Assembly: GCA_030589835.1 (NCBI GenBank)
Contig: JAUUZS010000139.1
Coordinates: forward strand, 1 to 8,901
DNA from: Cyclobacteriaceae bacterium
Lineage (GTDB): Bacteria; Bacteroidota; Bacteroidia; Cytophagales; Cyclobacteriaceae
DNA: 8,901 nt
Direction: 5' to 3'
The translations under genes were made by a program, and so were the position numbers. Numbering within the stretch: position 1 is the stretch's first letter; every line of letters begins with the position of its first letter. Shown here piece by piece: positions 1 to 6,256 of the stretch. The notes under the pieces were generated by a model. It was not told where the DNA came from and did not search any database. It saw only the letters and a list, made by a program, of their open reading frames with translations.

Positions 1-1067
1 CCCGGTAATGGCTCGGTATCATAATTGAAATCTATGAGCGTCCCTTTTCCATATCCGGTTTCGATGTAGCAGTTTGCATGACCGTCAAAACTTGCAGTAT
101 ACGGACGTCCTTCAATCCGTGCAATAAGGTTTTCATGCAACACGTCAGCTTCGAAATGTGCCACAGATCCGGCTTTTGAAGTTGGCAGGTTTGTGGCATC
201 GCCGATCACAAACACATTATCAAAAGCTTTTGATTGCAGTGTATGCTTGTCCGTGGCAACATAATTCAGATCTTCCGCCAAACCACTTCTATCGATCATC
301 GGATCCCCAATATTTGTGGGCACACTTATCAGGCAATCAAAAGGAATTTTATCTTCTGAATACGATATTAACTCCTTTTTCTCATTGTCAATTCGCTCTA
401 CATAAAAATCAGGAACCACTTCGATGTTTTTTTCTTCAAGAAGGCCCCCCAACATTTGCGAGGCCCTTGGTTTGGTAAAGGCTCCCGACAAAGGTGTGGC
501 AAAGGTGATTTTGACTTTATCCCTCATCCCCCTTTCTGTAAAAAAAGCATCCGCAAAAAAGGCAAACTCCAAAGGAGCAACAGGGCATTTATAAGGCAAT
601 TCGGTTATATTTATTACCAGATGTCCTCCCTGCCAGGCTTTGAAATACTTTGCAAGCGAAGTAGCGCCTTCTATGGTATAGAAATCGTAAATGCTTTTAT
701 GCCATAGCTTTTCTTTTAATCCCGGGGTTTCTTCAGGAGCGATTTTTGCCCCCGTAGCGATAATCAAATAATCGTATTTTAATACGACTCCATTATCAAG
801 GAGTACCTGATTTTTCTCTCCTATAATGCGATCCACCTTGGAATAGATGACATCAGCACCTATAGGAAAAAAATCTCCTTTAGGCTTCACCACATCTTTT
901 TCTTTGTACATCCCAAACGGAATAAATAAAAAACCCGGCTGATAATAATGCGTCTTGTATTCATCGACAATAGTGATATTCCATTCATCTCTGGGGAGAT
1001 CTTTTCGCATTTTATTTGCCATGATCGTCCCTGCAGTACCCCCTCCTAATATTAATAGTCTTTTCAT
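1..1067 (-). CDS. Sulfide:quinone oxidoreductase-like FAD-dependent oxidoreductase (C-terminus cut by window edge)
   Basis: This is a flavoprotein of the sulfide:quinone oxidoreductase (SQR) / flavocytochrome c sulfide dehydrogenase superfamily. Family members oxidise sulfide at the membrane surface and pass electrons to quinone. My reading of the minus strand gives 355 codons with no stop up to the window edge. The N-terminus MKRLLILGGGTAGTIM carries the FAD-binding GxGxxG at residues 8-13. YDYLIIATG lies at 98-106 and the second FAD motif GDAT at 289-292. Two cysteines stand where SQRs have their catalytic pair: C161 in YKCPVAPLEF and C333 in NCYIETGYGKG, which I align with human SQR C201 and C379. 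No cysteine lies between residues 107 and 160, so the third cysteine of the three-cysteine SQR types is absent. The conserved C-terminal stretch LIDFNYDTEPLPG ends at the edge, so I expect roughly 40-70 residues missing. The ATG at 1067 is chosen because the Rossmann motif follows directly. The gene is divergent from a Crp/Fnr regulator. A role in a related NAD(P)H- or persulfide-linked reaction cannot be excluded. Confidence 0.87.
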   Translation of the reverse strand, partial: MKRLLILGGGTAGTIMANKMRKDLPRDEWNITIVDEYKTHYYQPGFLFIPFGMYKEKDVVKPKGDFFPIGADVIYSKVDRIIGEKNQVLLDNGVVLKYDYLIIATGAKIAPEETPGLKEKLWHKSIYDFYTIEGATSLAKYFKAWQGGHLVINITELPYKCPVAPLEFAFFADAFFTERGMRDKVKITFATPLSGAFTKPRASQMLGGLLEEKNIEVVPDFYVERIDNEKKELISYSEDKIPFDCLISVPTNIGDPMIDRSGLAEDLNYVATDKHTLQSKAFDNVFVIGDATNLPTSKAGSVAHFEADVLHENLIARIEGRPYTASFDGHANCYIETGYGKGTLIDFNYDTEPLP

Positions 1068-1144
1068 TATTCAATTATTTAATTCGCTATGGATAATTTT
1101 TCCTGACATAAAAAAATAGTACCTTTTGGCCACGTTTATTCATC

Positions 1145-1161
1145 AATTCAATAATTGAATT
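1145..1161. promoter_or_regulatory. AT-rich perfect palindrome in the divergent intergenic region
   Basis: AATTCAAT (1145-1152) and ATTGAATT (1154-1161) form a perfect inverted repeat around a single central A. A second small palindrome, TTGATCAA, lies at 1165-1172. The site sits about 80-95 bases upstream of the SQR start and about 100 bases upstream of the regulator start, so it could be an operator for either gene. Palindromes of this size arise fairly often in AT-rich intergenic DNA, so the assignment is tentative. Confidence 0.3.
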
Positions 1162-1193
1162 TGATTGATCAAAAAACTTAAATCAAACAATAG

Positions 1194-1257
1194 GGTATGA
1201 TATATATCAGGAATGCAGGTGATCATGATATATATCATACCATATCATTAAATATCA
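1194..1257. promoter_or_regulatory. Double FNR/CRP-like operator and phased half-sites between SQR and its divergent regulator
   Basis: The 12-bp palindrome TGATATATATCA occurs twice without change, at 1198-1209 and 1226-1237, with centres 28 bp apart. Each copy fits TGAT-N4-ATCA, the core of FNR/CRP-family sites. The copies lie in a larger perfect inverted repeat with 16-bp arms, GGTATGATATATATCA at 1194-1209 and its complement at 1226-1241, separated by 16 bases. TGATCA at 1220-1225 abuts the second copy. The half-site ATATCA recurs at 1232, 1242 and 1252, a 10-bp period, running to within 8 bases of the regulator's ATG at 1265. This position suggests autoregulation of the Crp/Fnr gene. The nearer edge is 126 bases from the SQR start, so it may also act on that gene. 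I saw no confident Bacteroidota promoter (TTTG / TAnnTTTG) on either strand. The repeats are seen directly; the protein that binds them is inferred. Confidence 0.72.
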
Positions 1258-1264
1258 GAACATA

Positions 1265-1960
1265 ATGTCTGAATTACTCGATATATCCAGGTGTACAGAA
1301 TGCGCTTTTAGGTCATTATTATTTGACAAGCTCGAGTTTGATGAGCTCGTTAGAATGGATGAATCTAAGAGTGAGATGAAATATTTGAAAGGAGAAAAAA
1401 TTCTTATTGAAGGAAATAAAATCAAGGAATTTGTTTACCTAAAAAAAGGCCTGGTAAAACTTTCAAAAAAAACAGAAAATGAAAAGGATCACATTATAAG
1501 TGTGGCTAAACCCAAAACATTTATTGGATTTCTAACTGTTTTTTCACACGATACGTATCAATACTCGTTGACTGCTCTGGAGGAATCTACATTGTGTTTT
1601 ATTGATATCCGCGTAGTAAAAAACATCATCAAGGAAAATGGAGACTTTGCGATGGATGTCCTGTCAAAAATAAGCCAGGTGTCAGACGAAATTATCCACC
1701 GTAGAGTAGATATCTGTTCTAAGCAATTGCGAGGAAGAATTGCTTATTTATTGATATTTTTCTCAAAAAAAATATATCATAATAGCAAATTTGATCTCCC
1801 TCTGACAAGACGGGAATTCGGTGAGCTGATTGATATGTCTACCGAGAATGTGATCCGTATTTTATCGGAGTTCAGAAAGGATGCATTGATTCGTATTGAC
1901 GGCTCCAAAATCGAAATTACGAACTTCGAGAGTTTGGATAAGATTTCCAGGTTTGGATAA
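1265..1960 (+). CDS. Crp/Fnr-family transcriptional regulator with N-terminal CxxC
   Basis: This 231-residue protein has the length and layout of Crp/Fnr regulators. A cyclic-nucleotide-binding-like beta domain covers about residues 30-120, a dimerisation helix about 122-152, and a winged helix-turn-helix about 155-225. The HTH reads LTRREFGELIDMSTENVIRIL from residue 180. E194 and R198 sit where CRP E181/R185 and FNR E209/R213 contact the TGA half-site. The effector pocket region (about 85-105) lacks a convincing cAMP signature, so cAMP is not the likely ligand. Cysteines are C10 and C13 (RCTEC), C111 and C151. FNR uses three N-terminal cysteines plus one internal; here only two are N-terminal, so an FNR-type iron-sulfur cluster is possible but not clear. 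The gene is divergent from an SQR-like gene and has TGAT-N4-ATCA palindromes just upstream, so it probably controls itself and perhaps the SQR. No Shine-Dalgarno is seen, as is common in Bacteroidota. The family call is firm; the signal sensed is unknown. Confidence 0.92.
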   Translation: MSELLDISRCTECAFRSLLFDKLEFDELVRMDESKSEMKYLKGEKILIEGNKIKEFVYLKKGLVKLSKKTENEKDHIISVAKPKTFIGFLTVFSHDTYQYSLTALEESTLCFIDIRVVKNIIKENGDFAMDVLSKISQVSDEIIHRRVDICSKQLRGRIAYLLIFFSKKIYHNSKFDLPLTRREFGELIDMSTENVIRILSEFRKDALIRIDGSKIEITNFESLDKISRFG

Positions 1961-2259
1961 ATCTTACTGCAAATTACTTTTCCTGTTTAATCATTGCACC
2001 CCTATCAATTTTATGGACATTTTTATCTTCATAATCATGGCACCATTCACTACAATCCTTTTAATTTGTCAAAAAATAAAACCGAATTAACGGATATGAA
2101 CGATTGCGCAACACCCCAACTTATGAGATTGATATGGTCAGGCAAAAAACAGAAAGGAATCTATGAAGCGGATTTAGCGCCGGTTCATCAGGTATTTAGT
2201 TTTTAAGGCATACAAATGAATGGATTTTAAGAAATAACAACTGAATAAACATACACATT
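1961..2259. other. Intergenic gap with no convincing gene
   Basis: This 299-base stretch separates the regulator from the lysine-degradation unit. It contains only a short ATG-initiated reading frame at 2096-2206 (36 codons, beginning MNDCATPQLM). I do not recognise its product, and it has no ribosome binding site or conserved motif that I can see. Its frame stays open upstream to a TTG at 1994, without a better start. It could be a decayed gene fragment or chance. No hairpin terminator is evident after the regulator stop, and no clear promoter for the downstream genes was found. The promoter presumably lies in this gap. Confidence 0.5.
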
Positions 2260-3630
2260 TTGAAAACGATATTAATATTTGGTTCCGGCCGATCTGCCCC
2301 ATCACTGATCAAATATCTGGCAGACCTCAGCACTACGCTAGATTGGCATATTATCATAGCCGATAAGTTTATTGATCCGACTATAAAAAATATTCCCGGG
2401 ATTCAGAAGTGTACGTTTATCCCCCTCGATATAAACGATGAAAAATCCAGGAATGAATTGGTCAGTAAATCTGACCTGGTGCTGTCCATGCTTCCTTTTC
2501 GGTTTCATGAATTGGTTTTAAAAAGCTGCATAAGGTATAAGGCCAATCTGATTACCCCTTCCTACGAGTCAAAGGAAATGAAGGACTTGGAATCAGAAAT
2601 AAAAAAAGCAGGGATTCTGGTATTAAACGAAATGGGACTTGATCCCGGCATCGACCATATGTCTGCCATGAAAGTGATTGATGAAATCAGAACCAACGGC
2701 GATAAGCTTACTGCTTTCGAATCTTTCACCGGCGGCCTGATGGCACCCGAATATGATGATAATCCATGGCAGTATAAGTTTACCTGGAATCCAAGAAATG
2801 TAATTCTTGCCGGCCAGGGAGGCACGGTTCGATTCCTGCACAATGGAAGGCACAAATATATTCCATACACCAAAGTATTCAGGAGAACGGAAAAAATTGA
2901 AATTGAAGGGTATGGGACCTTTGAAGGTTATGCCAACCGGGATTCGCTGGATTATTTAGATAAATATAAGCTGGATGGCGTATCGACCATCTATCGGGGA
3001 ACACTCCGTCGTCCCGGCTTTTGCAGGGCCTGGGACCTTTTCGTGCAGCTCGGCGCTACCGACGATTCCTTTATAGTGGAAGAATCGGAATTCATGACTT
3101 TCAGGGAGTTCATCAATTCCTTTCTTCCCTTCAATCCTACGGATTCCGTCGAGCTCAAATTGATGCACTACCTAAGAATTGACCAGGATTCCGGTTTAAT
3201 GGAAAAGCTTCAATCTCTAAACATTTTTTCTGATCAGAAAATTGGTTTGAGCCGTGCGACGCCGGCAAAAATTCTTGAGCATATCTTAAAACAAAGCTGG
3301 ACCATGAAACCCAATGACCAGGATATGATCGTGATGTGGCACAAGTTTTTTTATCAAGCCTCAAACGGTGAAGCATATCAAAAAACCAGCTCTCTGGTTG
3401 TGTTGGGAGAAGATTCAAGTCATACCGCCATGGCAAAAACAGTCGGACTCCCTATGGGAATTGTTGCGAAACTAATTTTAAAGGGAGAGATCAAATTAAA
3501 AGGCTTGCAACTGCCGGTGAATAAGGAAATTTATGACCCGGTTCTACAAGAGTTGCAACAAAAGGGAATATATTTTAAAGAACAAACCATACTTCAAAAA
3601 GATAATTATGAAAACCAACCTATCTTCTGA
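2260..3630 (+). CDS. Saccharopine dehydrogenase (glutamate-forming), LYS9-like
   Basis: This 456-residue cytoplasmic enzyme belongs to the saccharopine dehydrogenase family. The reaction expected is saccharopine plus NAD(P)+ to L-glutamate plus alpha-aminoadipic semialdehyde. The N-terminus MKTILIFGSGRSAPSLIKYL is a Rossmann dinucleotide motif (G8, G10). Family blocks follow: GLDPGIDHM at 126-134, NPWQYKFTWNPRNVILAGQGG at 168-188, GTLRRPGFCRAWD at 247-259, and the C-terminal AMAKTVGLPMGIVAKLIL at 390-407 with PVNKEIYDPVL. Length matches fungal LYS9 and the C-terminal half of animal AASS. The lysine-ketoglutarate reductase domain fused to it in animals and plants is absent. The start is a TTG: an in-frame stop lies at 2242-2244, no ATG precedes the Rossmann motif, and the next ATG is at residue 78. 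The gene overlaps the downstream ALDH gene by 23 nt, and the two act in sequence. Yeast uses this enzyme in the reverse, biosynthetic direction, but the ALDH7 partner points to lysine catabolism. Confidence 0.9.
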   Translation: MKTILIFGSGRSAPSLIKYLADLSTTLDWHIIIADKFIDPTIKNIPGIQKCTFIPLDINDEKSRNELVSKSDLVLSMLPFRFHELVLKSCIRYKANLITPSYESKEMKDLESEIKKAGILVLNEMGLDPGIDHMSAMKVIDEIRTNGDKLTAFESFTGGLMAPEYDDNPWQYKFTWNPRNVILAGQGGTVRFLHNGRHKYIPYTKVFRRTEKIEIEGYGTFEGYANRDSLDYLDKYKLDGVSTIYRGTLRRPGFCRAWDLFVQLGATDDSFIVEESEFMTFREFINSFLPFNPTDSVELKLMHYLRIDQDSGLMEKLQSLNIFSDQKIGLSRATPAKILEHILKQSWTMKPNDQDMIVMWHKFFYQASNGEAYQKTSSLVVLGEDSSHTAMAKTVGLPMGIVAKLILKGEIKLKGLQLPVNKEIYDPVLQELQQKGIYFKEQTILQKDNYENQPIF

Positions 3631-5164
3631 CATAGCATCTGTATTTAAAAAGCTACACATATCAGAAACTAATCCTTCGTTCTGCACCGGGTTGAATTGG
3701 GCAACACTAACAGGCGAAAAAAACTTCGCGGTCACCACACCATCAACGAATAAAGTGATAGGTCGTGCCGAAGAAATTAGCTCTGCCGGTTACGAGAAAG
3801 TGGTTCAAACTTCACAGGAAGCCTTCATGAGCTGGCGAACAGTACCGGCACCGCAACGCGGAGAAATCGTTCGCCAATATGGCTTGGCACTGAGGAAGTA
3901 TAAGCTGGAATTGGGCACATTAGTGAGTATTGAATGCGGAAAGATCTTACAAGAAGGCCTGGGTGAAGTTCAGGAGATGATCGATATCTGTGATTTCGCA
4001 GTTGGTTTATCGAGGCAACTTCATGGTTTTACGATGCATTCCGAACGCCCACAACACCGGATGTACGATCAATATCATCCCCTGGGATTGGTAGGTGTTA
4101 TTTCCGCCTTTAATTTTCCTGTGGCCGTCTGGGCCTGGAATGCGATGATCGCGGCGGTCTGTGGCGACGTCACCATTTGGAAACCATCTGAGAAGGTACC
4201 CTTGACTGCCATAGCGTGCTTTAAAATTTTGGAAGAGATCCTCAAAGAAAATGACATTCCTGAGGGAGTTTTCAATTTGGTGATCGGGGGTGCAGAAATT
4301 GGGAAAACGATGTCGGAAGACTCCCGAATCCCATTGATATCTGCCACCGGATCTATACGCATGGGTAAAAAGGTTGGAGCGGCTGTTGGCGCCCGATTGG
4401 GTAAATCTATCCTGGAATTGGGGGGAAATAACGCCATCATCATCAGCCCTGACAGTGATGTTGAAATGGCGGTTCGCGCAGCTGTATTCGGGGCCGTTGG
4501 AACTTGCGGACAGCGATGTACTTCCACCAGAAGATTGATCATTCATGACGATATATATAGTAAAGTCACTGAACGGCTGATCAAAATCTACAAATCACTT
4601 ACCATAGGCAATCCTTTGGAAGAAAAGAATTTGGCAGGCCCTCTGATAGACGGGGATGCGGTCACTAATTATTTGAATGCAATACAAGAAATTAAGAATG
4701 AGGGAGGTGAAATTCTATACGGTGGAGAAACTTTAACCAGTGGAGAATATGTTGAGGGTAATTATGTGTCGCCAACCTTAGCGGCCGTGCAGAATGATTT
4801 TGCCATCGTACAGGAAGAGACTTTTGCCCCAATCCTGTATCTGATAAAATATAGTGGAGACATAGAAAATGCCATTCATATTCAGAATGATGTAAAGCAG
4901 GGATTATCATCGGCGATCTTTACGAACAATATGAGGGAAAGTGAACTGTTCCTTTCTCATGTCGGATCAGATTGTGGAATTGCCAATGTAAATATCGGTA
5001 CATCCGGGGCAGAAATTGGTGGCGCTTTTGGCGGTGAAAAGGAAACCGGAGGCGGTAGGGAATCAGGCTCTGATGCCTGGAAGTTTTATATGCGCAGGCA
5101 AACCAATACCATTAATTTCGGGACTTCATTACCACTTGCCCAGGGAATCAAGTTTGATGTGTAA
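3608..5164 (+). CDS. Alpha-aminoadipic semialdehyde dehydrogenase, ALDH7 family
   Basis: This 518-residue NAD(P)+-dependent aldehyde dehydrogenase closely resembles human ALDH7A1 (antiquitin) and Pseudomonas AmaB, which oxidise alpha-aminoadipic semialdehyde to alpha-aminoadipate. The visible active site is complete: N169 in AFNFP (oxyanion hole), K192 in WKPSEK (cofactor binding), general base E270 in LELGG, catalytic C304 in GQRCTSTRR, and E404 in EETFAP. The ALDH7 hallmark EGLGEVQEMIDICDFAVG spans 116-133. E123 and R303 align with human E121 and R301, which bind the substrate's aminoadipate carboxylate, so this specificity is better supported than that of a generic ALDH. The ATG at 3608 is chosen over an upstream in-frame start at 3533, because the added 25 residues would overlap the preceding gene by 98 nt and are not typical of the family. 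With this start the overlap is 23 nt, suggesting co-transcription and translational coupling with the saccharopine dehydrogenase. Confidence 0.94.
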   Translation: MKTNLSSDIASVFKKLHISETNPSFCTGLNWATLTGEKNFAVTTPSTNKVIGRAEEISSAGYEKVVQTSQEAFMSWRTVPAPQRGEIVRQYGLALRKYKLELGTLVSIECGKILQEGLGEVQEMIDICDFAVGLSRQLHGFTMHSERPQHRMYDQYHPLGLVGVISAFNFPVAVWAWNAMIAAVCGDVTIWKPSEKVPLTAIACFKILEEILKENDIPEGVFNLVIGGAEIGKTMSEDSRIPLISATGSIRMGKKVGAAVGARLGKSILELGGNNAIIISPDSDVEMAVRAAVFGAVGTCGQRCTSTRRLIIHDDIYSKVTERLIKIYKSLTIGNPLEEKNLAGPLIDGDAVTNYLNAIQEIKNEGGEILYGGETLTSGEYVEGNYVSPTLAAVQNDFAIVQEETFAPILYLIKYSGDIENAIHIQNDVKQGLSSAIFTNNMRESELFLSHVGSDCGIANVNIGTSGAEIGGAFGGEKETGGGRESGSDAWKFYMRRQTNTINFGTSLPLAQGIKFDV

Positions 5165-5199
5165 ATAAATTACAAAACGCTCACTGGTTCAAGGTTGTC

Positions 5200-5222
5200 G
5201 CCTGTTTGCCGACAAGGCAGGC
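5200..5222. repeat. GC-rich hairpin after the lysine-degradation unit (possible terminator or REP-like element)
   Basis: GCCTG (5200-5204) pairs with CAGGC (5218-5222), extended inward by two T-G wobbles and one T-A pair around a 7-base loop. An overlapping alternative, TTGTCG (5195-5200) with CGACAA (5210-5215), is mutually exclusive with it. The element is markedly GC-rich against AT-rich flanks and lies 35 bases after the ALDH stop. No U-tract follows, so it is not a classical intrinsic terminator. It may instead be a dispersed intergenic repeat. Confidence 0.4.
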
Positions 5223-5290
5223 TTGGGGCTCTGGCGAGAGATTGATCCATTGCCATTTTCAAATTATAAATTTATAAAGAAAAGCTAAAG

Positions 5291-6124
5291 ATGAGAAAAA
5301 CCATGTTTGTTGTGTTTATAACAATTTGCTTTGTTGTAATCACTGATGAAAAAAGCTACTCGCAGACGGTTCAGCAGCCTCTTGATATCCAAAATCAGAA
5401 TAAAGCCAAAACCATTAGATTGTTTAATGGCACTAATCTGGAAGGTTGGTACACTTTTCTCCAAAACCGGGGGCGTGATAATGATCCTAAACGTGTTTTT
5501 ACGGTGCAGGATGGAATGATCAGAATCTCCGGGGAAGAATGGGGGTGCATCACCACACATACTGAATATGAAAATTACAGCATTGTGCTGGAATTTAAAT
5601 GGGGTGGATTAACCTTTGCCCCCAGACTAGATAACGCCAGGGATAGCGGTTTGCTGTTGCATTCCCAGGGCGAGGATGGCAGCTCAAACGGGATATGGAT
5701 TCATTCTATCAAGTGCCAGATAATAGAAGGTGGCACCGGTGACTTTATTGTCGTCGGTGATGGAACGGATCAATTTAAGATTACCAGCCCAGTAGCTCCA
5801 GAAAAGCAGGGAAATTCATTTGTTTTCCAACCCGAAGGGCAAAATGAAACCATCCAGCAAGGGCGTATCAATTGGTTTGGACGTGATCCCGATTGGAAGG
5901 ATAAGATCAGTTTCAGAGGTAAAAATGATGTAGAGAAACCTGTCGGAGAATGGAATACCCTGGAGTGTATTGTCCTGGACGGTCAAATCTCTATTTTTCT
6001 CAACGGCATCCTGGTAAACAAAGCAACAAATGTAAGGCCAAGCAAAGGCCGTATTCAGATACAATCTGAAGCGGCCGAAATATATTTTAGACGTGTAGAA
6101 CTCACACCGCTGACCAAAAAATAG
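5291..6124 (+). CDS. Secreted DUF1080 (3-keto-disaccharide hydrolase-like) protein
   Basis: This 277-residue protein has a DUF1080 domain (concanavalin A-like fold), a family that includes 3-keto-disaccharide hydrolases and is common in Bacteroidota and Planctomycetes. Residues 1-25 form a signal peptide: basic RK, hydrophobic core about 5-17, likely cleavage after SYSQ. C13 does not lie in a lipobox, so I expect export rather than lipidation. Domain signatures are LFNGTNLEGWY at 44-53, the RDSGLLLH block at 117-124, IIEGGTGDF at 144-152, GEWNTLECIVLDG at 219-231, IFLNGILVN at 235-243, and the closing GRIQIQSEAAEIYFRRVEL at 253-271. The usual family layout is therefore complete. The gene starts 126 nt after the ALDH stop, across a GC-rich hairpin, so it is probably a separate transcription unit. 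It converges on the DUF4249 gene. Substrate is unknown; the family assignment is firm, the hydrolase activity is inferred. Confidence 0.9.
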   Translation: MRKTMFVVFITICFVVITDEKSYSQTVQQPLDIQNQNKAKTIRLFNGTNLEGWYTFLQNRGRDNDPKRVFTVQDGMIRISGEEWGCITTHTEYENYSIVLEFKWGGLTFAPRLDNARDSGLLLHSQGEDGSSNGIWIHSIKCQIIEGGTGDFIVVGDGTDQFKITSPVAPEKQGNSFVFQPEGQNETIQQGRINWFGRDPDWKDKISFRGKNDVEKPVGEWNTLECIVLDGQISIFLNGILVNKATNVRPSKGRIQIQSEAAEIYFRRVELTPLTKK

Positions 6125-6256
6125 AAAAAATTCTTCCAGCGCTAAGGCCAAAAGGATATATGTCCTGGGAGATTTGAGTTAAATGTCAAAGCATTACCTC
6201 ACAACACACGGTGCATCAGGGATCGACTATTAGATTATTCGCTTCGATAATTGGGG

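Noticed and set aside
158..707. Plus-strand reading frames opposite the SQR gene
   Set aside because: The minus strand encodes a continuous SQR-like protein with FAD motifs across this region.
1161..1172. TTGAT/ATCAA pair as a third FNR box
   Set aside because: The half-sites are separated by 2 bases rather than the 4 of FNR/CRP sites.
3533..3607. N-terminal extension of the ALDH7 protein from the upstream start at 3533
   Set aside because: The 25 added residues are lysine/tyrosine-rich, lie fully inside the preceding gene and are not part of the ALDH7 fold.
4007..4546. Long antisense reading frames (179 and 155 codons) opposite the ALDH7 gene
   Set aside because: Their sequences are low-information and lack motifs, while the sense frame has a complete ALDH active site. 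They are shadows of the coding strand.
6183..6233. 16-codon ATG reading frame (MSKHYLTTHGASGIDY) between the convergent genes
   Set aside because: Too short, no ribosome binding site, preceded directly by a stop, and no recognisable family.
6234..6251. ATTAT/ATAAT inverted repeat next to the DUF4249 stop as a terminator
   Set aside because: The stem is short and AT-rich with a wobble, and no U-tract follows on the minus strand; not distinguishable from chance.
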